Under the pieces are notes generated by a model, which was not told the origin of the DNA, made no database searches, and was given only the letters and a program-made list of their open reading frames with translations. Below, one piece after another: positions 18,592 through 29,636 of a DNA stretch of 64,000 nt. This stretch comes from Aureococcus anophagefferens (taxonomy: Eukaryota > Sar > Pelagophyceae > Pelagomonadales > Pelagomonadaceae), in NCBI RefSeq assembly GCF_000186865.1, contig NW_008705562.1:803737-867736 (forward strand). Reading direction: 5' to 3'. The position numbers and the translations under genes were made by a program. Within the stretch, counting starts at the first letter, position 1, and each line of letters opens with the position of its first letter.

Positions 18592-21500
18592 TTACCACCA
18601 AGGCTTTGGTTCTTCTTCTGATAAATTTGAAGCTGCAGGCAAGGCTGGAGCCTCGTCGTCCGGGGCTTCGTGAATAATTTGGTGATTGATCTGGTCGTAG
18701 GCTTCGTCCGCTGATCGCGCTTTCTTGTTCTGGTCGCTGTCAATCGTTGGCTTCAGCGATCCCACGGCGTCCGCGGCGGCGACCGGCTTAGGACGCGCGA
18801 CTTCTTTGTCTGCAGGCGCGCTCTCCTTGCTCTTCTTGGGGGAAGGTAGCGTCACCTCTTCGGGATTTACCTCGCAGGTCTCGACGAGGATCGTGTAAAT
18901 TGTCGCGACGAGCACGAGGGTCCCGATGACGATCATGGCGTAGCTAAAAATCGGACCTTTGAACATATCGCCGGGCGCGCCGTCCTGCTCGTCCATGTCC
19001 TTGATGAACAGCATCAGCGACGCGATGAACACGAGGACGATCTGCGCGTTGCCCACGTTCGCCAGGTTGTCGTCCGCGTCTTCGATGTAGGGGCGGCTGT
19101 ACGTGTAGACTTGCATCGAAAGGAACGCGATGAGGAGACCAATAGCGATCTGCGACGCGCTACCCGGGTACCTACATCGAACCGTCATCGAATCATCATG
19201 TAGCCGGTCTCCTACATGAAAATAAGCAGGCCCGTGAGCGCGAGCTTGCGGATGCACTCGAAGACCACAAATTGGTAGCAGCGCGGCTCGTACCTGGCGC
19301 GCGGACTGGTTGGCAATTAATGTGATGCACACGAGACGCCGCGGTGCGCTCTTCGAAGAGGAACGCGAGATGCTGGATCGACTCGTCCGCGTCACGCGTC
19401 GCAAGCTTTCGTTTCTGCAACTCCGCGGCGGAGACCGTATTGGCGCCGAGCATCGTCTTCATCAAGTCTCGCGCGGAAGAATTTTGCAGAGGGAGTCGCT
19501 CGTTAAGCTCTCTGTACGCCTCCGCAGAAGCGCTTCGAGGCCTACCGTCGCTGGTGTCCTCGATCTCGCTGAGCCGGCTAACGTCGACGCTCGGGTCCAA
19601 CTGCTTGCGGTACCGGAAGAGAAGCACCCAGTAGAGGAGCGGTATTCCGACGGGGTATACGAAGAGCATGGCAAGCGCGTAGGTGGACCAGATGCCCTTG
19701 TAGCTCGGCGACGTGCACGAGATGTCGTGGTCCGCCTCGAGCACCTTGATCGTCTCCGTCGAGCCGTCCGAAAAGCCTTCCTCGTAGCTCACGCAGTTGT
19801 AGAAGCGCAGCACCGTCGTCGACACGCTCGGGAACACAACGAATGTGAGCAGGAGAAAGGCGCCGAACGACGTGGTACGGATTGATTTTGCCTTTTTGGC
19901 GGTCGCGCACATCGCGGCGAGCTCGCCAAAGAAAAAGATCAGTAGCGAGAAGACAATAGGGAGGGCCGTCATCGCAAACAACTTGTCGAAGAACTTGAAG
20001 GGGCGCAGGCACGAGACTGGGAGAATCTGCACGACGTTGAATTCCAAGAACGACGTCCACGCGATGAGCGCCTCGAAGGCTTTCGGGAACGAAACGGTCG
20101 GGATCGTCCACGGCAGCGCGTCTTGGATTTGGTACACGCCGAGAATAATCTTGAACTTCGTGTGGAGCGAGCGCCTCGTTTCAGCCCACGTAGATTCTTT
20201 TTCTTCTTCATCGGTCGAAGTGACATCATCGGACGTGGTAGCGCCGCGTCGCTCTGTCTCGGGAGCGTCATCCTCTTCGCCGTCTCCGAGTATTGCATCG
20301 GTAACCTGGCCCTCAACATGGCCTGCCACCCCGCCTTTTGCCATCGCGGCGGCATGAACTAGCGCCTCTCGCTTTTTCCCAGACCGGCACGCCACCACGA
20401 TTATTGCCAGCACCAGGACGACGAGACACGCGCCGCTCGCGATCGTCAGCGGATCCAACGAAGTGCCCTTGCATTCGACGCAGCGGTTCTTCAGTGCGTC
20501 GTGGTGGTAGTCGTTCTTGCATACGCGACACGCGACGCCCTCGTGCCCCTCGGCGCACTCGCCCTTCTTGCACGCTCCGGAGTACTGGCACTGGTAGACG
20601 TCGTCGGAGTAGCTGGACGCGCGCCACCAGCCGTCCTCGATGGGCACCGCCGTCAGCGTGTTGGACGTCGCGTTTTCGCAGTCCATGCCGCGTTCGCAGC
20701 TCAGACAGCACTGGTCGAAGCACTTGGTGCTGTCGTGCGCGCAGCTCACGAGGAGCTTGATCGAGTCGTCGCACGGGACGGATCCGCCGTCGTCGAGATC
20801 GACGGCGAACGGCGAGAAGTAGTAGTCCTCGAGGCACGAGTAGCAGCCCGTGGCGCCTTCGGCCAGCGTCGTCGAAAAGGGCGGACACTGCTTGCAGGAC
20901 GCCTGGCCCGGCAAGGACGAGTAGGTGCCCTCCGCGCACGGCTCGCACTCGCTCGCGCCCGAGCCCGAGCTCGTCCCAGGGAGGCACGGGATCTGCTTCG
21001 AGGCGCCCGGAGTCGGAACGTGGAAGCCGGCATCAGCGAGAGCACAAACGCCCGAACCTTTTGAGCTGGTATACATTGTGACGGGACACCGCTCGCAGGC
21101 ACCGGCGCCGGCGCCTTTGTAAGTGCCGGCCGGACACGCGCCGCACTTGCTCGCACCAGCGGAGCTGCTCGAGAAACCCGCGGGGCACAAGGTACAGGTG
21201 TCGCTGCCTGCGGCGCTGTAGCTTCCGATCCCACAGATGGTGCACTCCTCCGAGGCCGTTGCCGAGTACGTGCCCGCGGGACACGGCGTCGAGGCGGATG
21301 CGCCCGTCGTGCTGATGAAGGTCCCGGCCGCCGCGAGCTTGCAGTCGCTCGAGCCCGCCTCGTCCGCGTACTTGGCCGCGTCGCAGTCGACGCACGCGCC
21401 GGCGCCCGCGCCCTTGTACTTTCCGACGGGGCACGCCGCGCACTCGCTCGCGCCCTCGGCGGCGCTCGAGTAGCCGCTCGAGCACAGCGTGCACGTGTCG

Positions 21501-24500
21501 CTGCCGTCATCGCTGTAGGTCCCGACCTCGCAGGTCGTGCACTCGGAGCTCGCCGTCGCGGAGTAGGTGCCCGCGGGACATGCGGTCGCTGCGGACGCGC
21601 CCGTCGCGCTGACGAAGCTGCCGGCGGGAGCCAGCGCACACGAGCTCGAGCCCTCGTCTGGAGCGTACGTCGACGCGGCGCAGGGCTCGCACTCCGAGGC
21701 ACCACTGCCAGAGTACGTCCCCGGGGCGCAGCTTTCGCACTCGCTGGCGCCCGCGCCCGAGAAGGTGCCCGCGTCGCAGTTCGTGCACTGGTCGGCGCCC
21801 TCCGCTGAGTACGTGCCGGCGTCGCACGGCGTGCATTCGGCGACGTTGAAATATCCCTCGAAGGCTGCGGTTTCGATCGTGCCCGCGGGACACGTGCCCT
21901 CCGTGCAGCCGCTCCCGGAGAAGATGTCGTAGCACGTGCAGGTCCCGTCGCCGCGGACGCCGTCGTCGCAGGAGCCGCGCGACCGGCCGCTCCCGGCGAT
22001 GCCGCAGGTGTCGGTGAGGCGCGGCGCGTCGCGGTCTTCCGAGCCACCTTCTGGGCAGAGCTCGCACGTGGAGCCGAAATAGCCCGTCTGGCACTCGCCG
22101 CATTGGTCGCCGGAGTAGCCGCCGAGGCACTGGCAGGACGCTTCGAAAAACGGAGTCGATGTAGGGTCGCAGAGGCCCTTTAGGTTGCACAGCCCTGTGC
22201 AGTAGCCATTGACATAGAGGTAGAGCGCGCCAGGCTCTTGGCCAAGGACGAGATCGAGGTCGCCGTCGCCGTCGAGGTCGGCCAGCGCGGGCATGCTCCT
22301 GTCTCCGATGTCGATCCCGTCGAAGGGGTTCGAGCTGTCGGTCATCACTTGGTACGTCGGCGACACCACGGACCCGATGTTCTTGTAGTAGTTCAGGACG
22401 CCGCCCTCTTCGCCCACGACGAGGTCGAGGTCGCCGTCGCCGTCAACATCGGCGAATGTGGGCGCGCTGTCGTTACCGATGTCGATACCGTCGAAGGGGC
22501 TCGCAGCATCTATGAAAGTGTACGTCGGCGACGTCGAGGACCCGACGTTCTCGTAGTAGCTGAGAGTGCCTCCCCGACTGCCCACGACGAGATCGAGGTC
22601 GCCGTCGCCGTCGAGGTCGGCCAGCGCGGGCGCACTGTAGATCCCGACGTCGATCCCGTCGAAGGGGTTCGAGCTGTCGGTCATCACTTGGTACGTCGGC
22701 GACACCACGGACCCGATGTTCTTGTAGTAGTTCAGGACGCCGTCCTCTTCGCCCAAGACGAGGTCGAGATCGCCGTCGCCGTCAACGTCAGCCAAAACGG
22801 GCTTGCAGTTAAATCCTGTGCTGCGCTCGCCAACGTCGATCACGTCGAACGGGCTCGCGCTGCCAGGAATGGCCTCATAAATGGGCAATGCCACAGACCC
22901 GACGTTCTCGTAGTAAAATGGGGAGTTGTCCTTTTCGCCCACGAGAAGGTCGAGGTCACCGTCGCCGTCGAGGTCGCCGAGTGTCGGCGTGCTGCGTTGA
23001 CCGACGTCGATCCCATTGAAGGGGTTCGAAATGCCGGAAACGGCCACGTACGCGGGTGATACAGCTGGTCCAACGTTCCCGTGGTATTGAAGCCCGCCGT
23101 CCTTTTCGCCTAGGACGAGATCGACGTCGCCGTCGTTGTCAAGGTCCACCAGGAAGGGCGTGCTAAAGGAGCCAACGTCGATCCCCTCGAAGGGGCTCGC
23201 GCCCTCGCCGGCGGCCTGGTACTTCGGCAAAGACGCAGATCCGAGATTTTCGTAGTAGTGGAGGACACCGTCTCCATCCCCGACGAATAAGTCCAAGTCG
23301 CCGTCGCCGTCGAGATCGGCTATCGTTGGAGCACTGCCGAGACCAACGTCGAACCCATCGACGGGGCTTGTACCGTCGGTGATGGCCTTGTATGAGGGCA
23401 GATTCGTCGATCCGATGTTCTCGTAGTAGGTAAGGATGCCGGTGGTATCGCCAATGAGAAGGTCGAGGTCACCGTCGCCGTCGATGTCTGCCAGTGCGGG
23501 CATGCTCTTAGAACCGACATCGATCCCGTCGAACAGGCTGTTGCCGGGCTGGTACTTCGGTGATTTCATGGACCCGATGTTCTCGTAGTAGCTAAGAACG
23601 CCGCTTGCCTCGCCCACGACGAGGTCGAGGTCGCCATCGCCGTCGAGGTCGCCGAGCACAGGAGCACTGTAGATCCCGACGTCGATCCCATCGAAGGGGC
23701 TCGAACTGCCAATGATGGCTTCATACGTTGGTGATGACGCGGTCCCGACGTTCCTGTAGAAGTCGAGAGAGCCGTCCAGTTGGCCAACGACGAGGTCGAC
23801 GTCGCCATCGCCGTCGACGTCGCCGAAGGTGGCTGTGCTGAGAGATGCCACGGAAATTCCTTCGAGCGGTCCGTTGGCGAGCGCCTCAACAAAGTAATGG
23901 GAGTTACCACAGCACACAGCCGTGTCGTCGAGCGAGCAAAAGGTGATCAAGCCGGCCGTGGGAGCAAAGGTGATTGTCGACGTGGGGACGGGGGTTACTG
24001 TGGGAGCAAAAGTCACAGTCGGGGCTGCGATTGGTCTGTATGTTGGGAGATAGTTGGTTGGTCTGTCTGTTGGGAGATGCGTCGGAAAGGTGGCATAAGG
24101 CGTGGGCTCTGCTGATGTGATCATGCAGACAACGTCGCTCGGACTTTCGCAGGCCACGTTGCTTTCTATTATACCGCTGCTGCAACAATTTTCTGCACCA
24201 CCATCGCGGGACCAGCAGTCTGTTCCGCCACACGACCCACAACTTGCAGCACAACAGACATCCTCGGTGTTGGAGACCCCACATGCACACAGCTCGTCAT
24301 CATCACTGGCAGTGCACTCCCACGGAATTTGAGTAGGATGCGGAAAGGCGGCATAAGGCGTGGGCTCTGCTGATGTGATCATGCAGACAACGTCGCTCGG
24401 ACTTTCGCAGGCCACGTTGCTTTCTATTATACCGCTGCTGCAACAATTTTCTTCACCACCATCGCGGGATGAGCAGCCTGTTCCGCCACACGACCCACAA

Positions 24501-24856
24501 CTTGCAGCACAACAGACATCCTCGGTGTTGGAGACCCCACATGCACACAGCTCGTCATCATCACTGGCAGTGCACTCCCAGTCGCTGAGCCGCCGCCGCG
24601 CCGCCGCGCCGCCGCCGCGCGCCGCCGCGGCGCCGCCACGCGCCCCGGCCGCGTCTCCGCTCCCGCCGCCGGCGATCGAGGCGGAGCCGAAGTCGTCCTT
24701 CGCGGCGCGCTCGGCGGGCCGCTCGAAGGACGGCATCGTCGAGACGGCGCCCAGCACCTCGGTCCGCGCGTCGCGCGCGTCCAGGAGCGCGGAGATCCCG
24801 CCCGAGATCGTCATCAGCACGAGGCAGCCTATGATGTGACAAAATGCCCCAATCAT
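18592..24856 (-). CDS. Giant FG-GAP/VCBS and cysteine-rich repeat membrane protein
   Basis: The exons in transcript order are 24856-19338, 19293-19216 and 19171-18592; both introns are 44 bp, and the product is 2058 residues. A hydrophobic leader (MIGAFCHIIGCLVLMTISGG) precedes two tandem copies of an 86-residue Cys-rich module. About ten FG-GAP/VCBS repeats of some 65 residues follow (about 340-875), each with a calcium-binding loop such as DLDGDGDLDLVVG. Next come an EGF-like segment (CLGGYSGDQCGECQTGYFG) and many ephrin-receptor/GCC2-GCC3 type Cys repeats (CPAGTYSATASSECT style, about 885-1320). The C-terminal 600 residues hold a first membrane span (GACLVVLVLAIIVVAC) and several more (LPIVFSLLIFFFGELAAMC, FGAFLLLTFVVFPSVSTTV, IAIGLLIAFLSMQVY), then an acidic/basic cytoplasmic tail. 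This architecture is common in stramenopile surface proteins of unknown function; adhesion or calcium-dependent sensing is inferred. Confidence 0.85.
22205..23860 (-). repeat. About ten tandem FG-GAP/VCBS coding repeats (~195 bp period)
   Basis: Successive units encode a D-x-D-G-D-G-D-x-D loop followed by G-x-L-x-Y-Y-x-N-[IV]-G and a PFDGIDVG-type linker. The fifth unit has DNDGD. Two units, around 22280-22420 and 22660-22760, are almost identical in DNA, including the linker encoding SSNPFDGID. This points to recent unequal exchange or conversion inside the array. Confidence 0.85.
24082..24581 (-). repeat. Tandem 258-bp duplication inside the giant receptor gene
   Basis: Two copies (about 24082-24323 and 24340-24581) lie 258 bp apart, which is 86 codons, so the frame is kept. 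They encode a Cys-rich module with CTASDDDELCACGVSNTED and CCAASCGSCGGT. They differ by only a handful of bases, so the duplication is recent. Confidence 0.9.
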
Positions 24857-25214
24857 GCTGGACCTGAGATTTCCGACCCGCTGGGCGCCACCGGAGGTCA
24901 AAGGAGGCTCGCGCGCCGCGCCCCGCGGCGCAGATCTTCGGCTGCCGCGCCCCCGCGTCGCCGCAACCCGCGCCAGACAAAAGGAATGCCGCCGGCTTGA
25001 GGCGTGGATCGCGAGTTTTAAAGATTTAAAAACTGCAAGTTGAATAGCAAGTTGCAGCTCATTTCGAAAGCCCGCTCGCAATCGACGCCGTTGGCGATAC
25101 ACACCCCACAACCACCATACAACACCAAAAGCAGCGTCGCCGAGCCGTCCGAGGTGCACCCCGTCTTCGACTTCTCGGCCGACGAGGCGCTTTAGCACGA
25201 GTCCCTGGAGCCCC

Positions 25215-27794
25215 CTAGCCCTTCTTCGACTTCTTGGCCGCGGGCTTCCGGGCCGCGGGCGCCTTCTTCGCGGGCGCCTTCTTCGCGGGCGCCTTCTTCT
25301 TCTTCTTCTTGCTAAACATGGACACGTCGAGGTCCTCCTCGTCGTCGTCGTCGTCGACGTAGTCGTCGTCGTCGCGCGCGACGCCCGGCGCGTCGTCGTC
25401 GGCCTTGCGCTTCTTCTTCTTGGCGACGAGGTTCTGGGGCTGGAGCGCCTGGGAGCCGTGCGTGCCCGCGTTGTAGGTCTTCGTGAAGTGGGTCTTGACC
25501 TTGGTGTCGAGCGCGTCGAGGCCCGGGACCTTGGCGCCGCCGAGCTGGAGGTCCGGGAGCGTCTCGAAGAGGTCGTCCTTGGAGAGGCCGTACTCGTCGA
25601 GGCGCGCGATGGTCTCCGCGACGCCCGCGGCGCCGCCGTCGACGAGGGGCCGCGTGACGTATTTCGCGAGCATGGGCAGGTAGTCGCGGCGGACGGCGTC
25701 GCGCGTGCCCGAGATGCGCGAGCCGAGGTGGAGCGCGAGCTCGCCGCACTGGCGCTTCGACTTCTTCGTCGTCGAGTTCTTGCCGAACCAGGCGCTGAAC
25801 TGGGGCGCCATGCAGGAGCCGTCGACGAGCACGCCCGCGCGGACCGTGAGCGACGCCTCCGTCGTCAGCAGCCCCCACTCCTGGTCCGCGTGGACGCGGC
25901 GGTCGATGAGGTCGACGTCGCTGAGGCACGCCGCCGCGGCCTCGAGGCGGTTCAGCTTCTCGTCGACGGAGCAGGGCTTGCCCTGGGCGTCGCGCGCCGC
26001 GGACGCGGCCGTCACGTAGTTGTGCTGCACGAGCAGCGGCACGAGCGAGTAGTCCGTGAAGAACGCGTCGCAGCGGTCGAAGTGGGACTTGCGCCGCACG
26101 TCGCTGAGGATGATCTTGGCGCCGTCGAAGGGCGTCACGCGCTGGATCGCGTCCTTGGAGATCGTCGAGAGCCGGTCCTTCATCGCGGTGTAGGAGCACG
26201 TCTCCGCCTCGCCCTCGGACGTCGCCCACATCTGCAGCGCGTTGAGGCACTGGCGGATGTCGTTGCCGCAGGACTCGACGAGCAGCTCCGCGGCGTTCTG
26301 CTCGATGGTCAGCCCCTCCTTCATCGCGATGGCCATGACGCGCTTCGCGATCGTGACCTTCATGGGCCGCTTGAAGCGGAGGTCGAAGCAGTGGTTCGCG
26401 AGGGTCTTGACCTTGGCGGACTGGCGGTCGTTACAGATGCAGATGATGGGCGTCGACGACGACTTGATGAGCTTGACGAGGGCCTGGGACCCGCCGCGGT
26501 CGCTGCCGCTGAGGCCGTCGATCTCGTCCATGATGACGACGCGGCGGAGGCGCTTCTTCGACGGCGGCGCGGCGCCCTTCTTCGCGAAGGACGACGACAC
26601 GACCTGGCAGCCCAAGGCGTCGCCGAGCGTCTCCTCGACGGTCCGCGCGGACCGCGTGTCCGACGCGTTGAGCTCGACGACGTCGAAGCCGCGCGCGGCG
26701 CAGAGCAGCGCGGCCATGGAGCTCTTGCCGATGCCCGGCGGCCCGCTCAGCAGCGCGGCCTTGGCGCCCGGGTTCTCCTTGGCGAAGGCGGGCTTCTTGC
26801 GCTTCTTCTCGTCGCCGAGGTGCACCTTCTCCCAGTCGTCGAGCCACAAACCGAGCTTCTTGCAGACGTCGCCGTTGCCGAGGATGTCCTTCTGGCTCTT
26901 GGGCTTGTGGCGGTCCGCCCAGAGGCCCGACACGGCCGCGGCCCGCGGCGCCGCCGGCGCGGCCTTGGGCGGCTTGGGCTTCGCGCCGCCGGCCGCGGCG
27001 ACCGCGGCCGCCGACTCCGCCGCCAGGGCCTCGAGCGCGGGAAAGCCCCGGAGCACGGCGACCTTCTTCTCCTCCGCGGCGGCGAACTTGGAGCCCGACT
27101 CGACGCGGCGGCCGTCCTCCAGGAGCTCGCCGACGACGAGGTAGTTCGTGCGCCCGCTCACGGCCGTCGTCACGCGGCCGCCGCGCGCCTTCACGAAATC
27201 CTCGGCCGTCTCGCGCTCGAGCGGGCCCGCGGCGCCCTCGAGGACGCCGCTGAACACAAAGGTCTTGCCCGCGAGGGGGCCCGCGGGCGCCGCGGGCGCC
27301 GGCGCGGGCGCGCGCGGCGGCGCCGCGGCCTTCTTCTGCTTCTTCGGCGCGGGCGCGGCGAGCGGCGCGCTCGGCGCCTCGCCGGCGAAGAACGCGGACG
27401 CGCTGATGACGCCCGACTGCTTCGCCTTCTTGGGCTTGGGCGCCTCGACGGCGGGCGCCGCCGGCGCCGCGACCTCCTCGACGTCGTCGTCGTCGGACGA
27501 CGCGCCGCCGAGGCCGAGCACGTCCGCCGGCGCCGACAGCCCGAGCACGTCGACCGCGGGCTTGGCGTCGTCGTCGCTCTCGATCTCGATGACCTCCTTC
27601 TTTTTGGGGGTCGGCGCCTTGGCCGGCGGCGCCGGGGCCGGCGACGGCGCCTTGCGCTTGGCCGGCGACTTCTTCGCCGGCGACGCGGCCTTCTTCGGCG
27701 ACGCGGCCTTCTTCGGCGTCGGCGGCTTCGGGGATGAAGACGCCTTCTTCTTCTCCTGGCCCGGCTTGGGCTTGAAGAAGCTGCGGATGTCCAT
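25215..27794 (-). CDS. RFC1: Replication factor C large subunit
   Basis: This 859-residue protein is the large subunit of the clamp loader that opens PCNA and loads it on primed DNA. The start MDIRSFFKPK is the RFC1-type PCNA-binding N-terminus and fixes the ATG at 27794. A Pro/Lys/Ala-rich linker precedes a BRCT domain (about 170-250; LAGKTFVFSGVLEG, ARGGRVTTAVSGRTNYLVVG). The AAA+ module has Walker A LLSGPPGIGKSSM (about 346) and Walker B VVIMDEIDGLSG (about 417). It is followed by the sensor region and the RFC1-specific C-terminal domain (about 600-780). The C-terminus is acidic then Lys-rich (a nuclear signal). The length is somewhat shorter than animal RFC1. It is intronless and divergent from the CS-domain gene across a 170-bp spacer. 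Confidence 0.95.
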   Translation of the reverse strand: MDIRSFFKPKPGQEKKKASSSPKPPTPKKAASPKKAASPAKKSPAKRKAPSPAPAPPAKAPTPKKKEVIEIESDDDAKPAVDVLGLSAPADVLGLGGASSDDDDVEEVAAPAAPAVEAPKPKKAKQSGVISASAFFAGEAPSAPLAAPAPKKQKKAAAPPRAPAPAPAAPAGPLAGKTFVFSGVLEGAAGPLERETAEDFVKARGGRVTTAVSGRTNYLVVGELLEDGRRVESGSKFAAAEEKKVAVLRGFPALEALAAESAAAVAAAGGAKPKPPKAAPAAPRAAAVSGLWADRHKPKSQKDILGNGDVCKKLGLWLDDWEKVHLGDEKKRKKPAFAKENPGAKAALLSGPPGIGKSSMAALLCAARGFDVVELNASDTRSARTVEETLGDALGCQVVSSSFAKKGAAPPSKKRLRRVVIMDEIDGLSGSDRGGSQALVKLIKSSSTPIICICNDRQSAKVKTLANHCFDLRFKRPMKVTIAKRVMAIAMKEGLTIEQNAAELLVESCGNDIRQCLNALQMWATSEGEAETCSYTAMKDRLSTISKDAIQRVTPFDGAKIILSDVRRKSHFDRCDAFFTDYSLVPLLVQHNYVTAASAARDAQGKPCSVDEKLNRLEAAAACLSDVDLIDRRVHADQEWGLLTTEASLTVRAGVLVDGSCMAPQFSAWFGKNSTTKKSKRQCGELALHLGSRISGTRDAVRRDYLPMLAKYVTRPLVDGGAAGVAETIARLDEYGLSKDDLFETLPDLQLGGAKVPGLDALDTKVKTHFTKTYNAGTHGSQALQPQNLVAKKKKRKADDDAPGVARDDDDYVDDDDDEEDLDVSMFSKKKKKKAPAKKAPAKKAPAARKPAAKKSKKG

Positions 27795-27964
27795 GGCGCG
27801 CGCGCTGGACGCGGCCGAGGGACGACGCTGGCGCTTCAAAACCTCGAGGAGCACCTTCGCAGTCGAGGCGGACCGATCCGGATCAGCGACCCAACGATTT
27901 TACCACTCCAAGCGGTGCACCAGTCTGGCCGCTTTAAGCTGCCGCGACGCAGCGCCGTAGCACG

Positions 27965-29628
27965 ATGTCGACGAACTACGACGCGACGATCGCGTCGCTC
28001 GCGCAGCAGCGCGGCCTCGTCGAGGACGTGCTCAAGCTCGTGGCCCAGTCCATGTGCTTCAGCGAGGAGNNNNNNNNNNNNNNNNNNNNNNNNNNNNNNN
28101 NNNNNNNNNNNNNNNNNNNNNNNNNNNNNNNNNNNNNNNNNNNNNNNNNNNNNNNNNNNNNNNNNNNNNNNNNNNNNNNNNNNNNNNNNNNNNNNNNNNN
28201 NNGGCGGGCCTCGACGGCCCGACGCGCCAGAAGGTCGAGATGATGCTCCACCGCGGCGACTTCGCGGAGTACCGCGCCGCCGCGTCGGAGGTCGCCGGCG
28301 TCAAGGAGCGCGTCGCGGCGCTACGCAGCATCGGCGCCGCCAAGGAGGCCAAGGCGGCCGCGGACCGCGACGCGAAGCGCGCCGCGCTCAAGGCCAAAAA
28401 GACGCTCACGCCCGTCGAGGCCGCGGCGGCCGAGCTCGACGTCGACGTCGACATGCTCCACGCCGTCGCGCAGGCCATGTGCATGACCGACGCGCAGGTC
28501 GCGGCCGCCGCGGGGAACGACGGCGACGCGAAGGAGAAGCTCCGCGGCGTCCGCGAGGGCCCGGCCTTTGAGCGCGTGCGCGCGGCCGCGGCGCGCCTCG
28601 GCCTCGTCGACGAGGCGCGGGCGAAGATCGCCGAGTCCTTCGAGCGCGACGCCGAGGACGCGAACCTCGACGACGGCCAGGTCGAGGCCGCGGCGCGCGC
28701 GCTCGCGCTGTCCGACGCGGAGATCGAGGCGCTCGATCCCGAGGCGCGGCGCGCGATCACCGCGCTCCGCGAGGACCCGGCCTTCGCGGGCGTCCGCGCC
28801 GTCGTCGCGAAGCGCGCGCCGGGCGCGCTCAAGCAGGCGGCGAAGCACAAGGCGGCGGCGGCGGCGAAGAAGGAGGCGGCGGCGAAGAAGGAGGCGGCGG
28901 CGACGAAGGCGGCGCCGCCGCCGCGCGAGACGAAGCCCGCGGCGTCGAAGAAGAAGAAGAAAAAGAAGAAGGCGCCGGCGGCGGAGCCCGGGAAGGTCGA
29001 CGTCCTCGAGGCGACGGACGACGGCTTCGACATGGACGGCGCCTGGAGCGACGCGCTGGCCGCCGTCGACGACGGCGCCGCGACCGCGGACGGCGGCTGG
29101 AGCGATTCCGTGACGGCGGACGACGACGACGACGACGACGGCGGCTGGAGCGACCCCGTGACGTCCGCGGCGGACGACGACGACGACGGCGGCTGGAGCG
29201 ACCCCGTGACGTCCGCGGCGCCGGACGACGACGACGACCTCCCCGCGGACGACATCGACCTCGAGGAGGAGCCCGTCCTGGACACGCCGGACCACGCCCT
29301 GCGTCCGACGGACGGCGGCTACGAGCTCACGGTGCGGCTGCCCGCGGGCGTCCGCGCCGAGGGCATCGAGTGCGACGGCGCGACGGTCCGCGTCGCCGTG
29401 CCGGGCCGGGCCGTCCTCGCCGTCGCGCTCCAGGCCCGCGTGGACCCCGCGAAGACCAAGGCGACCTACAAGAAGAAGGCGGGCGTGCTCGTCGTCGCGC
29501 TCGCCCGCGCGGACGACCACGGCGCCTTCATGGAGGACCTCGGCCGCGAGGCGGCGAAGCGCGGCTACGTGCCGCCCCTGGCGGGCCTCGAGGAGGTCAG
29601 CGAGACGATCAAGGGCGCGTCCCGGTAA
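27965..29628 (+). CDS. Lys/Ala-rich protein with C-terminal CS (PIH1/p23-like) domain, interrupted by an assembly gap
   Basis: The N-terminal 35 residues (MSTNYDATIASLAQQRGLVE...) run into a block of N. The frame before the gap (position 2 mod 3) differs from the frame after it (1 mod 3), so the gap size is wrong or it hides an intron. After the gap come helical repeats with a recurrent Met/Cys motif (SMCFSEE before the gap, AMCMTDAQ after). A Lys/Ala-rich linker follows, then three acidic copies of GGWSD[PS]VT. The C-terminus is a CS-type beta sandwich (YELTVRLP, GIECDGATVRVAVPG, YKKKAGVLVVALA), as in PIH1 and p23-related chaperone cofactors. The likely role is Hsp90/R2TP-linked assembly, inferred from that domain alone. 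Confidence 0.7.
28070..28202. other. Assembly gap (133 N)
   Basis: An unbroken run of N lies inside the CS-domain gene. The sequence on either side is coding, in different frames. Confidence 1.
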
Positions 29629-29636
29629 AATTTTTG

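Noticed and set aside
24590..24650. GCC/CGC-rich stretch in the receptor gene as a possible microsatellite element
   Set aside because: It is in-frame Arg/Ala/Gly coding sequence and fits general low complexity of the leader region rather than a distinct element.
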